64,000 bases of DNA from Algoriphagus sp. (GCA_030729785.1 JANQWS010000090.1:62001-126000), one strand, 5' to 3'; positions 34,786 through 44,635 are shown, numbered from the stretch's first letter. Notes: generated by a model not told the origin, from the sequence alone. Made by a program: numbers and translations.

Positions 34786-37014
34786 ATGAGTAAGTATGTT
34801 ATGAACCGCCTGTTTGTATTTTTTTTAGTCTTCGGATTGGTATTCTGTCTCCAAGTTGAGGCACAGACCACTTCTCAACAAAATGCTTTTGCTTTTAAAC
34901 TAAAGGAACCTATCACCTTGGATGGGATTTTGGATGAGGACATTTGGAAGGATGCTGAGGGGTGGAATCGAGATTTTATGCAATACTTTCCCTCAGACAC
35001 CTCATTAAGTATACTCCCTACACGAGTGAAAGTAGCATTTGATGATACGAATTTGTATTTGGCTGCTATCATGGAAAATAAAGGCCCGCGTAACTATGTG
35101 TCCACCTCCCTGCGCCGCGACTACCGTGGGGAACAAAACGATGGGATTAGCTTTATTTTTGACACCTTCAATGACAGAACCAATGCATTCCAATTTGGCG
35201 TAAACCCCTATGGAGTTCAGCGAGAAGCCCTACTTGCCAATGGAGGTTCGCGCTCAGATGACCTCAGCTTGGCTTGGGATAACAAGTGGTATTCTGAAGC
35301 AAAGATTATGGAGAACCACTGGCAAGTTGAAGTGATCATTCCCCTTTCCACGATCCGGTTTAAGGAAGGAACACAAAACTGGAATGTGAATTTTTACCGA
35401 ATCGATAGCCATACAGGGGAAAGATCCACTTGGGCGCCTATTCCAAGAAATAATTCAATCATATCCACCGCATTTCTACGAAAATTAATTTTTGAGGAGC
35501 CCCTTCAAAAAAAGGGAGCCAATATTTCGCTAATCCCTTATGTAGCTGGACGTACCTCCAGAAATTTCCTAGAAAACAGCAGTGAATCGCTTACCCCAGC
35601 TGTAGGCGGAGATGCCAAAATAGGCATTGGACCAGCCATGAACCTAGACCTCACCTTCAATCCAGATTTTTCACAGGTAGAAGTCGATCAGCAGGTGACC
35701 AATTTGGACCGATTCGAAATCTTTTTTCCTGAGCGAAGACAGTTTTTCCTAGAGAATGGAGACCTCTTTGATAGCTTTGGACATCCCCGATCCCGTCCTT
35801 TCTTTTCCAGAAGAATTGGTGTAGACATTGACTCCGCCACTGGACAAAACGTACAAAGTAAAATCATTTATGGGGCACGATTGAGTGGAAAATTAAATGA
35901 TAATTGGCGTGTAGGGGCGATGAATATGCAAACTGCCAACGATGAAAATGCAGGCATTGTAGGGAAAAATTTTACCGTGTTTGCCCTCCAAAGAAAAGTA
36001 TTTGAACGCTCAAACATCGGCCTTATATACGTTAACAAAGAGTCCCTAGCGCTAGATGAATACCAGCAGGTATTTGATCCCACAGCATACAATCGCTTGT
36101 TGGGAATCGATTACAACCTCAACTCGTCGAATGGGAAGTGGACGGGAAAGGTATTTTACCACCGTACATTTGAATCCATAGAGGTAGAAAAGCCCTATTC
36201 TTTCAATGCCTATGTATTGTACACCGATTTGCATTGGAGGGGGGTATTTAGTGTTCAAGATGTGGGCAAATCATTCAATCCTGAAGTGGGTTTTTTACCT
36301 AGATCTGATTTTAAACGTATTAACCCTGATCTCGCCTACCTATTTTATCCCAAATCCAAATTCATCAATCGCCATGGACCCTCTGTAGAGTTTGAGTCAT
36401 TTTGGAATGAAACTTTGGGGACTACGGACCGCGACATTAACCTAGGATATTTGGTGCGCTTCAATTCCCTTGCACAATTGGAGGTCTCACATAGCAATCG
36501 TTACGTTTATTTATTTGGTGATTTTGACCCTACCCGATCTGGTGGAGAACCTCTAGCTGCAGGTACAGATTATTCCTACCAAAATATACAAGTAGAGTTC
36601 AGAAGTAATCCACGCAAAAAGCTAAATCTAAGCTTAATGGGGGAGTTTGGAGAGTATTTCACCGGGTCAATTCAACGGATTACTACACAAACAGGCCTTC
36701 GTTTGGGGTATCTTGCAAACATTTCCATGAACTTCAACTATGCGCGTATCCGCTTGCCAAAACCTCAGCAAGATGCTGATTTGATTCTTGTTGGGCCGCG
36801 AATTGACTTGACACTTACGAAAGATTTATTCTGGACCACTTTTGTGCAGTACAACAACCAGATAGACAACCTTAACATCAATACGCGAATTCAATGGCGC
36901 TATGCTCCAGTCTCCGACTTTTTCTTGGTGTATACAGATAACTATTTTCCAGGAGACTTCCTGCCCAAACAGCGCTCGCTGGTGTTTAAGTTGAACTATT
37001 GGTTGAATTTGTAA
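34786..37014 (+). CDS. DUF5916 exported protein with CBM9-like domain
   Basis: A 742-residue exported protein: signal peptide (NRLFVFFLVFGLVFCLQVEAQ), a CBM9-like N-terminal domain (ITLDGILDEDIWKDAEGW; VKVAFDDTNLYLAAIMENKGP; NVNFYRIDSHTGERSTWAPIPRN) and a long beta-rich DUF5916 region (LDLTFNPDFSQVEVDQQVTNLDRFEIFFPERRQFFLEN, in short pieces) that looks like an outer-membrane barrel. The CBM9-like part suggests binding of a sugar or other ligand. TAAGTTTG at 34774-34781 matches the -7 element, which would favour the second ATG (34801, MNRLF) as the start. Stands alone; function unknown. Confidence 0.85.
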   Translation: MSKYVMNRLFVFFLVFGLVFCLQVEAQTTSQQNAFAFKLKEPITLDGILDEDIWKDAEGWNRDFMQYFPSDTSLSILPTRVKVAFDDTNLYLAAIMENKGPRNYVSTSLRRDYRGEQNDGISFIFDTFNDRTNAFQFGVNPYGVQREALLANGGSRSDDLSLAWDNKWYSEAKIMENHWQVEVIIPLSTIRFKEGTQNWNVNFYRIDSHTGERSTWAPIPRNNSIISTAFLRKLIFEEPLQKKGANISLIPYVAGRTSRNFLENSSESLTPAVGGDAKIGIGPAMNLDLTFNPDFSQVEVDQQVTNLDRFEIFFPERRQFFLENGDLFDSFGHPRSRPFFSRRIGVDIDSATGQNVQSKIIYGARLSGKLNDNWRVGAMNMQTANDENAGIVGKNFTVFALQRKVFERSNIGLIYVNKESLALDEYQQVFDPTAYNRLLGIDYNLNSSNGKWTGKVFYHRTFESIEVEKPYSFNAYVLYTDLHWRGVFSVQDVGKSFNPEVGFLPRSDFKRINPDLAYLFYPKSKFINRHGPSVEFESFWNETLGTTDRDINLGYLVRFNSLAQLEVSHSNRYVYLFGDFDPTRSGGEPLAAGTDYSYQNIQVEFRSNPRKKLNLSLMGEFGEYFTGSIQRITTQTGLRLGYLANISMNFNYARIRLPKPQQDADLILVGPRIDLTLTKDLFWTTFVQYNNQIDNLNINTRIQWRYAPVSDFFLVYTDNYFPGDFLPKQRSLVFKLNYWLNL

Positions 37015-37037
37015 TTAGTTTAAACGATTATCCTCCC

Positions 37038-37152
37038 TCTTACTAGTAGCTAAAAATTTTGAATTGCTTCGGATAATCGTCGATGGACCGCGGTCTGCAG
37101 GCGGCCCAAAAGCGCATTAAAATGACCTTCAAGCCTTATTTTTCTGTAGTTT
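37038..37152 (+). repeat. Dispersed repeat, copy A (TTACTAGTAGCT ... CTTCAAGCCTTATTT)
   Basis: In the 298-base gap between the DUF5916 and cry-DASH genes. It contains TCTTACTAGTAGCT (37038), then GTCGATGGACC and GCAGGCGG, and ends CTTCAAGCCTTATTTTTC TGTAGTT (37128-37152, written in two parts). The same ordered blocks recur at 44636-44765 and partly at 50113-50172. No ORF is supported in the gap. Confidence 0.65.
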
Positions 37153-37312
37153 CTGGTGGAAAAGCAGAAAAATAAATTGAAAAATTCAACCGCTAACTAT
37201 ACTATCCGCTAAGATTCAACCTAAACGCATTCTATCTGGTAGAAATAAGTATCCTAAAAAAAATTTAGTCAAGAGCCTCAAACACTTTACTTCAACAGTC
37301 TGTTAGCCAGCA

Positions 37313-38755
37313 ATGAAGTACAATAGGATTGTGGTATGGTTTCGTAATGACCTTCGTCTCTCAGACAACGAGACACTGACAAGGGCAATACAACAAGGGA
37401 AAGAAATAATCCCAATTTACTGCAATGATCCAAGACTAGTTGGAAAAACAAAACTGGGGCTTCCAAAAACTGGGGCTTTTCGTGCGCAATTTCTACTAGA
37501 AAGTCTTGAGGATCTTCGAAAATCACTGATTCAACTAGGAGGCAATTTGGTTTTCTTACAAGGGAAACCAGAACAAGTAGTGGTAGATTTTGCCAAACAG
37601 ATTCAGGCTTCCGCAATCTTTTTTTCTAAAGAAGTTACTTCAGAAGAGCGTCATGTGGATAAAGCCCTTGAGGAAAATGCTTTTTCAAACAAAATCGCCT
37701 GTGAAAGCTTCTGGCAGAGCACCCTCTACCATAAGGATGACCTGCCTTTTCCAATCAAACAAACGCCTGAAGTATTTACACAATTCCGCAAAGAGGTAGA
37801 AAAGCAAAGTAAAATCCGTGCTCCTTTTCCTCTACCTACTGCAATAAATTACCCTGGAGAAGCGCTAATTCCTGATGCAGGACTGCCCCCCCAGTGGACA
37901 GATTATGGACTGGAGAAGCCTAAGCGAGAGGAACACTCGTGGTTGAAGATACGTGGGGGAGAGTCATCCGCGCTAGGGCAACTTCAGTCCTATTTTTGGG
38001 AAAAAGACCTACTAAAAAGATATAAGGAAACGCGCAACGGTTTGATTGGCATGGACTACAGCTCCAAGCTATCTTCTTGGCTAGCCTTAGGTTGTATTTC
38101 TCCTCGTACCATCTACACAGAAGTAAAACGATACGAAAAAGAACGCATTAAAAATGAAAGTACCTACTGGCTGATTTTTGAATTAATCTGGAGAGATTAT
38201 TTCCGATTTATTGCCAAAAAACACGGAACGAAACTCTTTCAAGTAAGCGGCATCCGAAATCAAGTGGACTCCTGGCGAAGGGACAAGGCACAATTTATTC
38301 GCTGGGCAGAGGGGAAGACAGGAGTTCCATTTGTGGATGCCAACATGCGGGAGCTGAATGCAACCGGATTTATGTCCAACCGAGGGCGACAGATCGTTGC
38401 AAGCTTCCTGGTTAATGACCTCGAAATCAACTGGACCTGGGGAGCCAGCTACTTTGAAAGTCAACTCGTGGATTACGATGTATGCTCCAACTGGGGGAAC
38501 TGGATGTATGTGGGTGGTGTAGGAAATGATCCCAGAGAAAACCGCTACTTCAACATCCTTCGTCAAGCGAATACCTACGACAGAAAAGGAGATTTTGTAC
38601 GCCTTTGGATACCTGAACTCCAGGAAATCCAAGGCTTTGACATCCACCAGCCTTGGGAGTTATCCACATCCGATTTACGTGCCCTAAAAATTCAATTGGG
38701 ACATAGTTATCCACAAGCAATGGGTAAAATCCCTGCATTGGAAAAAACTTATTGA
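37313..38755 (+). CDS. cry-DASH: DASH-type cryptochrome/photolyase
   Basis: FAD-binding photolyase-family protein of 480 residues. The N-terminal antenna domain starts IVVWFRNDLRLSDNETL; the C-terminal FAD domain has GESSALGQLQSYFWE, KLSSWLALGCISPRTIY, FELIWRDYFRFIA, FVDANMRELNATGFMSNRGRQ and DYDVCSNWGNWMYVGGVGND. WIPELQEI at the end is typical too. DASH members repair cyclobutane dimers mainly in single-stranded DNA and may act as blue-light sensors. Followed by a clear terminator. Confidence 0.93.
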   Translation: MKYNRIVVWFRNDLRLSDNETLTRAIQQGKEIIPIYCNDPRLVGKTKLGLPKTGAFRAQFLLESLEDLRKSLIQLGGNLVFLQGKPEQVVVDFAKQIQASAIFFSKEVTSEERHVDKALEENAFSNKIACESFWQSTLYHKDDLPFPIKQTPEVFTQFRKEVEKQSKIRAPFPLPTAINYPGEALIPDAGLPPQWTDYGLEKPKREEHSWLKIRGGESSALGQLQSYFWEKDLLKRYKETRNGLIGMDYSSKLSSWLALGCISPRTIYTEVKRYEKERIKNESTYWLIFELIWRDYFRFIAKKHGTKLFQVSGIRNQVDSWRRDKAQFIRWAEGKTGVPFVDANMRELNATGFMSNRGRQIVASFLVNDLEINWTWGASYFESQLVDYDVCSNWGNWMYVGGVGNDPRENRYFNILRQANTYDRKGDFVRLWIPELQEIQGFDIHQPWELSTSDLRALKIQLGHSYPQAMGKIPALEKTY

Positions 38756-38793
38756 AAAATGGCAGCACGTACATGCTGCCATTTTCTCTTTTT
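38756..38793 (+). terminator. Terminator after cry-DASH
   Basis: Perfect 12-bp stem AAAATGGCAGCA / TGCTGCCATTTT with a 6-base loop, then TCTCTTTTT, starting at the cry-DASH stop codon. Confidence 0.9.
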
Positions 38794-38795
38794 AT

Positions 38796-38910
38796 GATCC
38801 GCTGCAGCGGATCGAACTCTGAATAGCCGCGGGTGCAACCCGTGGTAGAAAGTTAGATGGATTTTCCCGATCCCCGAAGGCGGATCGAACCATATTCCTG
38901 GCGTCAGGAA
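38796..38910. repeat. Cluster of four GC-rich hairpins
   Basis: Four palindromes in 115 bases: GATCCGCTGCAGCGGATC (38796-38813), CCGCGGGTGCAACCCGTGG (38827-38845), CGATCCCCGAAGGCGGATCG (38868-38887) and TTCCTGGCGTCAGGAA (38895-38910). Two share the GATCCgC..GCGGATC ends. They lie just before the stop of the convergent beta-lactamase-like gene. Probably a REP-like or repetitive-element cluster; it could also block transcription. Confidence 0.65.
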
Positions 38911-38923
38911 GATGATAGCACAC

Positions 38924-40156
38924 TTAGTAGCTCAGCTTAAACCTACTCAAATCAGGTAAGATTTGTTTCTCTCTTTTCAATTCCCTTTGGTACAGGTACT
39001 GTCCTAATTCGGCAAAGAAAGGCAATCCAATTTCATCTGTTTCGTACTGGTCGTCGTTGAGAATTTGGTCTTCATTGACATAAACGATTGCAGACACAAA
39101 AAACTCTACCCCAGCTTCAAAGTCTACAAAATACCCTCCTTCAATCAGATGTCCATAGGACCAGCCGGTCTTATTAAACAGGCGGAAACGGGCTGGAATT
39201 GGTGATCTGTCTGTTCCAAACTTGAAAAACTTGGAGTAGCTATCGTAAAATTCAGTGGTATCATAGGTAGGAAACCTACTTTCTCGAGGTACCATACTCA
39301 TGTACTTGAGTACAAAGTTCCGGTGTTCCTCATTCAAATTAAATCGTTCAATCCCAACAAAGGCCTCGGGAAAAATAGTGCGCTGCACCACCCCATGTAA
39401 ATCCGAAAGGGAAAACTTGTTCTTGTAAGAAAAATCCATTCCTCCCTGGATCAAGGTATCGTTTTTGTAATACGCTTGGCCCAACTTGGGAAAACCTGGT
39501 ACCGCATACGCGCTATCCGCTTGTCGAGCAGGAATTTCCAAAAGGATTTTCCCAGACTTATCCACAAATCGAATTGGATTAAAATGTCTGTTTTCTTCAG
39601 GAGATATAGGAAAACTCAAACGCTGCGTAACTACGGTATTTGTTAGTCCTTTTTCCCTCAACTTTGTATTGATATAATCTGTCCCTAGCAATTCATACAA
39701 TCGGTTGGAGGCATCGTTATCGGATACAAGCAGGATTTTTTTTATGTAGTGCCCGATGCTGGGCAGGCCATTTTCAGCACTCGAATCACTCCATGCAGGC
39801 AGCTGGGAAGGCCGAACCGAATCGTTCAGCATGATGGTCTCCAGGTTCAACCCTTCAAATTGCTGCTCCTCCAACCATTCCAAAGCCAGCAGCGCAATTG
39901 GCAGCTTTACCGTGGATGCTGGATAGAAGTAGCGGGAATCATTTACGTTGAAAGGGTAGGTAGTAAACAAGGGATTGCCATGCTCGTTGCGGTCAATCTG
40001 TGTATAGACGATTTGTACCTGGTACTTTGCGGTATCCCCAAGCACCTTTTGCAAAGTTGGGTAGTCTTCTAATCCGTCCACGAAAGGAACACCAGTCTTG
40101 GGTTGACAGGAGAAGAGAAAAAAAGAAACCGCTAAAAGGAAAAGAAGTTGCTTCAT
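38924..40156 (-). CDS. Class-A beta-lactamase-like serine hydrolase lipoprotein
   Basis: A 410-residue lipoprotein (lipobox LFSC, Cys17) with the full set of class A active-site motifs in the right order: SxxK at Ser81-Lys84 (YPASTVKLP), SDN at 145-147 (LVSDNDASN) and KTG at 329-331 (LFNKTGWSYGH). It is longer than true beta-lactamases (about 290), with extra sequence between SDN and KTG, and I see no clear Glu166 omega-loop match. It belongs to the beta-lactamase2-type hydrolases, whose role may be in cell-wall or ester hydrolysis instead of resistance. Two bases after the AOS-like gene stop; likely one operon. Confidence 0.85.
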   Translation of the reverse strand: MKQLLFLLAVSFFLFSCQPKTGVPFVDGLEDYPTLQKVLGDTAKYQVQIVYTQIDRNEHGNPLFTTYPFNVNDSRYFYPASTVKLPIALLALEWLEEQQFEGLNLETIMLNDSVRPSQLPAWSDSSAENGLPSIGHYIKKILLVSDNDASNRLYELLGTDYINTKLREKGLTNTVVTQRLSFPISPEENRHFNPIRFVDKSGKILLEIPARQADSAYAVPGFPKLGQAYYKNDTLIQGGMDFSYKNKFSLSDLHGVVQRTIFPEAFVGIERFNLNEEHRNFVLKYMSMVPRESRFPTYDTTEFYDSYSKFFKFGTDRSPIPARFRLFNKTGWSYGHLIEGGYFVDFEAGVEFFVSAIVYVNEDQILNDDQYETDEIGLPFFAELGQYLYQRELKREKQILPDLSRFKLSY

Positions 40157-40158
40157 GA

Positions 40159-41286
40159 TTATTTGCTAGAAAGGTAGTGCAACGCTTCATTTAACGCCAT
40201 CAAATCCCAAAGCGAATGAAAGGCAGAAAGGACGATACGGCTGATGGTAGGACTATCCGCTGTGGGATAAGAAAAAGAGGAAGTAATAAATCCCATTCTC
40301 TCTAAATCTTTGGACCAGTTTGGATTCTTGAGGATAAACACTGGAAATTTGGGGGATCCTACCAATGTGGATAAGTCCTTTGTTTCTTGGTTGAAAATTC
40401 CAGAAAAGTCTCGAATTTTTTGACTTTGAGCCTTATAAATATCTTGTGTCTCTAAAAACGCCTGCAAATTGGCTGGGGAACCAGGGGATGCTCCTATAAA
40501 AATCGATTGGCTTTTTATTCCCTCGATGACTTCTTCTTTCCCCAAAATAATACCTGCCGGCATGGCCAACCCCTTTCCCAAGGATCCGGAAACCACTAGA
40601 TTTAATTGAGGATGTTGCAGGTCCGCATACCTTCCAAATAATGTTTTTCCCAATACCCCAAAAGCATGACTCTCATCTAATAGTAAAGTAACCGCATGTT
40701 TTTTTGCAATTTCCTTTACCCAAGAGTACTCGTGAATGGCTGCGTGTAGTGGATCTACCGAATTTCCCAGAATCAAAATTTTTCTGGAAGAAAGTTGCTC
40801 AGACAGCTCCAAACACTTTTTCTTCCAGGTCTCAAAATTTGCCTGAGTATCTATTTGTAGCCCCAAAGGAAGGATTGCAGGATGGGTATCCGGCGCAGCC
40901 CAACAGCTATCTGCCTTTGGGAAAAGCCATTGGGAAGCGGCAATTCCTGCCAAAAACCCAGAACTCATCACTGCAGCAGCCTCGGCCTTTGCATTTTTTG
41001 CGAAAAACTTCTCAAACTCATCGAATACTTTCAGCCGCACGTTATTGATACGACTCAAACCATGGTTTGCCCCATATTGACGGATACAATCTTGAAGTAC
41101 TGCTTCATAATGCCTATCCGCCTCCATCCCTAGGTAGGAAGTTCCACTAAAAAAAAGATAGTCCTTCTTTCCAATACGGACTACCGGGCCTAGAGACTGA
41201 TTAAGAAAAGTAGTCTTCAACCTGCTATTATTTGGCAAAAATCTGGGATGGATCTTGGAATGACTTAAACTCAAGGGCATTCCCAC
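40159..41286 (-). CDS. PLP enzyme of the alpha-oxoamine synthase / BioF-like group
   Basis: A fold-type I PLP enzyme of up to 375 residues. [10 protein letters not shown], the [12 protein letters not shown] segment, [13 protein letters not shown] (PLP-binding Asp and His) and the lysine motif [13 protein letters not shown] match 8-amino-7-oxononanoate synthase relatives, but the overall sequence is divergent and no biotin genes are nearby. Which amino acid and acyl donor it uses cannot be told. The track start overlaps the upstream VOC gene by 59 bases; a TTG start near 41220 would avoid this and still keep the fold. Operon with the lipoprotein downstream. Confidence 0.8.
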   Translation of the reverse strand: MGMPLSLSHSKIHPRFLPNNSRLKTTFLNQSLGPVVRIGKKDYLFFSGTSYLGMEADRHYEAVLQDCIRQYGANHGLSRINNVRLKVFDEFEKFFAKNAKAEAAAVMSSGFLAGIAASQWLFPKADSCWAAPDTHPAILPLGLQIDTQANFETWKKKCLELSEQLSSRKILILGNSVDPLHAAIHEYSWVKEIAKKHAVTLLLDESHAFGVLGKTLFGRYADLQHPQLNLVVSGSLGKGLAMPAGIILGKEEVIEGIKSQSIFIGASPGSPANLQAFLETQDIYKAQSQKIRDFSGIFNQETKDLSTLVGSPKFPVFILKNPNWSKDLERMGFITSSFSYPTADSPTISRIVLSAFHSLWDLMALNEALHYLSSK

Positions 41287-41650
41287 AAGGATCCAAAAAA
41301 AACATAGTAGCTTGTTCTCCTACCTCACCCTCGAATCGAATATAGGGTTCAATGACAAATTCCATACCGTGGGCTTTGAGTTTTTTTGCAAGGTCATGCC
41401 ATTCCTCCCAACCGAGGATAGCTCCAAAGTGACGGACTGGAACATTTTTTCCATCTACCTCGTTAGTTTTGACGTTGGCGAGTTCATCTGGCTTGATGTG
41501 TGCCGAAAGTTGGTGACCAAAGAAGTTAAAATCAATCCATTTATCGGTACTTCGGCCAATATCACAGCCCAGCAGGCCTCCATAAAATTGGCGAGTTTCT
41601 TCGATGTCACGGATCGGAAAAGCGAGGTGGAACGGTTTAAAGTCAGACAT
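41228..41650 (-). CDS. VOC-family (glyoxalase-like) protein
   Basis: A 140-residue vicinal-oxygen-chelate protein: [23 protein letters not shown] at the N-terminus, [13 protein letters not shown], and the second repeat half ending [17 protein letters not shown]. The likely metal ligands are the His near residue 8, the His in GHQL and the Glu in ALEFKSF. Substrate unknown; family members range from glyoxalases to dioxygenases. First gene of a minus-strand run with the AOS-like and lipoprotein genes. Confidence 0.88.
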   Translation of the reverse strand: MSDFKPFHLAFPIRDIEETRQFYGGLLGCDIGRSTDKWIDFNFFGHQLSAHIKPDELANVKTNEVDGKNVPVRHFGAILGWEEWHDLAKKLKAHGMEFVIEPYIRFEGEVGEQATMFFLDPCGNALEFKSFQDPSQIFAK

Positions 41651-41710
41651 AATGCGTAGTTTCGGGGGGTGATGTGTTCAGGGACTGAAAGTTAATTGTA
41701 CCCTAAATAT

Positions 41711-42607
41711 ATGGCAAAAAATAAAACAGTTTCACTGGTTTTGAGTAGTGGTGGCGCAAGGGGTTTAGCGCACGTAGGGGTAATTGAAGAATTAGAACGT
41801 AGAGGCTACACCATTGCAGAGATTGCAGGCTGCTCTGCTGGAGCCCTTGTTGGCGGCATGTATGCTGCGGGCAAGCTCTCCGAATTCAAGGATTGGATCT
41901 GTAATCTGGACCGATTGGATGTATTTTCTTTAATGGATTTCACTTTTTCAAGCCGCGGATTTATAAAGGGAGAGAAAGTATACCAAGCCCTAAAAAAAGT
42001 CGTTCCAGACCAAAAAATTGAAGATTTACCCCTGCGATTTGCCTGCAATGCTGTAGATGTCAATTCAGGAAAGGAACATGTATTTACCCAAGGAAGCTTG
42101 TACAAAGCAATTCGAGCCTCAGGTAGCATCCCCTCCGTTTTTATCCCTGCAAAGCTAGATAAGCAGCATTTTATTGATGGAGGAGTATTAAATCCTGTCC
42201 CCATATCACTCCTTTCTGATCCTCATGCACATCACATTGTCGTGGTAGACACCAATGCATTAGAGGATCATTACCATGCCCTTCCTAGCAAACCAACCAC
42301 AAAATCGCAAGGGATACTTCCTGCCTGGGTAAAAGAATACCAAACCAAAATGATGACCTATTTTCCTGAGGAACAGAAAGTAGAATCTGTTCGAACCTAT
42401 TCCGCCTTGGAACTCGTCACTCGCTCCTTTGACCTGCTGCAGGATCGGTATTGCCAATTACTTTTGGAAAACTATCCAGTGGATGCCCAAATCAAAATTG
42501 CGAGAAAGCAATGCGGAACACTGGAGTTTCACCGTGCTGCGGAATTGATTGAAATTGGCCGAATTAAAGCTTCAGCTGCATTAGACCTACTAGAAAATGG
42601 AAATTGA
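41711..42607 (+). CDS. Patatin-like phospholipase family protein
   Basis: A 298-residue protein with the patatin Ser/Asp dyad: oxyanion loop SSGGARGLAHVG, nucleophile Ser42 in AGCSAGALVGG and Asp156 in FIDGGVLNPVP. Similar to RssA/YlbK-type esterases. The start chosen is ATG 41711 (MAKNKTVSLV), five codons inside the track ORF. No signal peptide, so cytoplasmic or membrane-associated. Overlaps the methyltransferase gene by 11 bases. Confidence 0.9.
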   Translation: MAKNKTVSLVLSSGGARGLAHVGVIEELERRGYTIAEIAGCSAGALVGGMYAAGKLSEFKDWICNLDRLDVFSLMDFTFSSRGFIKGEKVYQALKKVVPDQKIEDLPLRFACNAVDVNSGKEHVFTQGSLYKAIRASGSIPSVFIPAKLDKQHFIDGGVLNPVPISLLSDPHAHHIVVVDTNALEDHYHALPSKPTTKSQGILPAWVKEYQTKMMTYFPEEQKVESVRTYSALELVTRSFDLLQDRYCQLLLENYPVDAQIKIARKQCGTLEFHRAAELIEIGRIKASAALDLLENGN

Positions 42608-43214
42608 CGAACTCAACCGACTCCTAGGAAATGTGGATAACTACCTTTTGGATCAACTCCTCAAAGGGAGATTTAACAAGGACATGAAGATCTTAGATGT
42701 GGGCTGTGGTGAAGGGCGCAATGCCGTGTATTTCCTTCAAAAAAACTATTCTATTTTTGGCCTCGATCCGAATGAAGTCGCTGTTCAGTATTGCCGATAC
42801 TTGGCCAAAACTATAAATCCCCAAACAGACATTCACCGCTTTCAAATCGGCGATGGGGCAGCGATCCCTTTTCATGCTGCTGCATTTGATGCAGTCATCA
42901 GTTCGGCCGTGCTCCACTTTGCCGAGGGGCATGCCCATTTTTGGAAGATGATTACTGAAATCCACAGAATACTCCAGCCAGGAGGGATTTTCTGGATGCG
43001 GATGTGTACTGGTTTTGGCAACATGCTCGAAGAAAGTCAGGACTTAGGAGAAGGCAGATACGCCTTACCGGACGGATCCGAACGCTATGTATTGCTTCCT
43101 GAAGGGCTGCAGGAACTGGAACGCATAGGATTCCGATTTCTTGAAGCCCCCAAGACGGTACTTGTCTATGGGCAACGGGAAATGGGGGTGTTTTTGATGG
43201 AGAAAATCGGTTAA
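42597..43214 (+). CDS. Class I SAM-dependent methyltransferase
   Basis: A 205-residue methyltransferase with the SAM-binding motif I MKILDVGCGEGRNA, the acidic strand IFGLDPNE, the motif FDAVISSAVLHF and IHRILQPGGIFWMRM. Small and soluble, UbiE/TehB-like; substrate unknown. It starts inside the end of the patatin gene, so the two are probably coupled. Convergent with eboF, 12 bases between stops. Confidence 0.88.
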   Translation: MEIDELNRLLGNVDNYLLDQLLKGRFNKDMKILDVGCGEGRNAVYFLQKNYSIFGLDPNEVAVQYCRYLAKTINPQTDIHRFQIGDGAAIPFHAAAFDAVISSAVLHFAEGHAHFWKMITEIHRILQPGGIFWMRMCTGFGNMLEESQDLGEGRYALPDGSERYVLLPEGLQELERIGFRFLEAPKTVLVYGQREMGVFLMEKIG

Positions 43215-43226
43215 GATCTTCTCACT

Positions 43227-44606
43227 TTAGTCCTTTTTCCCCTGTACCGCCTTCACAATCAAGTCAAATACGGTGGTGGGAGCAACGCGTTCGGCACTAG
43301 AAAGTGACGCCTCACAAACCAATAGCGGCTTGTCCAAGTCCGATTCTGGGATACGCCCATGGGCTCCCTTGACCAAGGTGGCATCTAAGGGGATCACATC
43401 CATCAAATAGCGAAAGCCAATCTTTTTCTTGATGAGTTTGGAGCCCACTTTCAGCAAAGGAATGGGAATGGCAGGATCCATAATCAGTTCTACAGGATCA
43501 TAACCCGGTTTGCGGTGGATATCCACACAGCGGGCATAGTCAGGGGCTTTGGCATCGTCGAGCCAGAAGTAGTAGGTAAACCAGGAATCGGCATCCGCTA
43601 CGACTACCAAATCCCCTGAACGGGCATGATCCAAATGTGCGCCTTTTTTCCCTTGAGCATCCAGCACCTTTTCCACACCTGGCAGTGCTTCGAGGAGGGC
43701 TTTCACCTCGGCAAGTAAGGACTGATCCTGCACGTGCACATGGGCTACCTGGTGATCTGCTACGGCAAACACTTTCGAGGTCCCTGCATCGAGGGTTTCT
43801 AGGCCCAGTTCATTTTTCACTTGAATCCAACCCTTCTCCCGGAAAACTCGGTTGAGGTGGATCGGCCGGGATACGGTGGTAATGCCATACTCGGAAAGCA
43901 GCAACACTTGTGTTCCTTGGCTTTCAAAATAGGTAATCAGGTCCTTTGCCAGATCATCTATTTCCCGCAGGTCTTTCCCAATCTTGGCAAAGTCAATCCC
44001 ATACTTTTGCAAGGCATAATCCAGGTGGGGCAAGTAGATCAAGTTGAGTGTCGGGGAATGCCATTGGTCTACCTTTTTGGCCGCTTCGGCTATCCAACGA
44101 CTAGATGCGATGGTCGTCGCAGGTCCCCAAAAACTAAAGAGTGGAAAAGTTCCCAACTCGGCTTGCAGACGATCCCGCAATTCCATGGGTTGGGTATGGC
44201 AATCGGGCAATTTACGCCCATCTGAAGGATATAAAGGCCTTGGGGTCACGGCAAAATCAGCAGTAGTATACATATTGTACCACCAAAATAGGTTGGCCAC
44301 CGTAAAACTCGGATCTTCTTTTCGTAGTAAATCCCATACTTTGTCTCCTTGGACTAACTTGTTGGACTGCCGCCAAAATTTGATTTCACACTCCTCCTCA
44401 AAGTACCACCCGTTACCGACAACACCATTATCTGAAGGCCATTTTCCCGTCAAATATACGGACTGTGCAGAGCAAGTTACAGCAGGAAGTACGGGCTCAA
44501 CCACTGCTTGATGCTTTGATGCTATCCATTGTTTTAAAAATGGGGTATGCTCTCCGATCACTCTTGGAGAGAGGGCAACAATATCGAGGACGACGGTTTT
44601 TTTCAT
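43227..44606 (-). CDS. eboF: EboF, nucleotide pyrophosphatase/phosphodiesterase family
   Basis: Last gene of the ebo operon, 459 residues, alkaline-phosphatase superfamily (type I phosphodiesterase). Metal and nucleophile motifs: TVVLDIVALSP at the N-terminus, the Thr nucleophile in LPAVTCSAQSVYLTGKWP, NLIYLPHLDYALQKYG, and VLLLSEYGIT. It has no signal peptide, so it may act in the cytoplasm, presumably on a phosphorylated or nucleotide-linked metabolite (inference). It is separated from eboE by 200 bases that contain a dispersed repeat, much longer than the other gaps in the operon. Confidence 0.88.
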   Translation of the reverse strand: MKKTVVLDIVALSPRVIGEHTPFLKQWIASKHQAVVEPVLPAVTCSAQSVYLTGKWPSDNGVVGNGWYFEEECEIKFWRQSNKLVQGDKVWDLLRKEDPSFTVANLFWWYNMYTTADFAVTPRPLYPSDGRKLPDCHTQPMELRDRLQAELGTFPLFSFWGPATTIASSRWIAEAAKKVDQWHSPTLNLIYLPHLDYALQKYGIDFAKIGKDLREIDDLAKDLITYFESQGTQVLLLSEYGITTVSRPIHLNRVFREKGWIQVKNELGLETLDAGTSKVFAVADHQVAHVHVQDQSLLAEVKALLEALPGVEKVLDAQGKKGAHLDHARSGDLVVVADADSWFTYYFWLDDAKAPDYARCVDIHRKPGYDPVELIMDPAIPIPLLKVGSKLIKKKIGFRYLMDVIPLDATLVKGAHGRIPESDLDKPLLVCEASLSSAERVAPTTVFDLIVKAVQGKKD

Positions 44607-44635
44607 GGGCTAAAAAGGAAAATGATTCTCCGCAA

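Noticed and set aside
38924-40156. Acquired beta-lactam resistance gene
   Set aside because: Lipoprotein signal, large size and operon with metabolic enzymes argue for a chromosomal serine hydrolase; no mobile element beside it.
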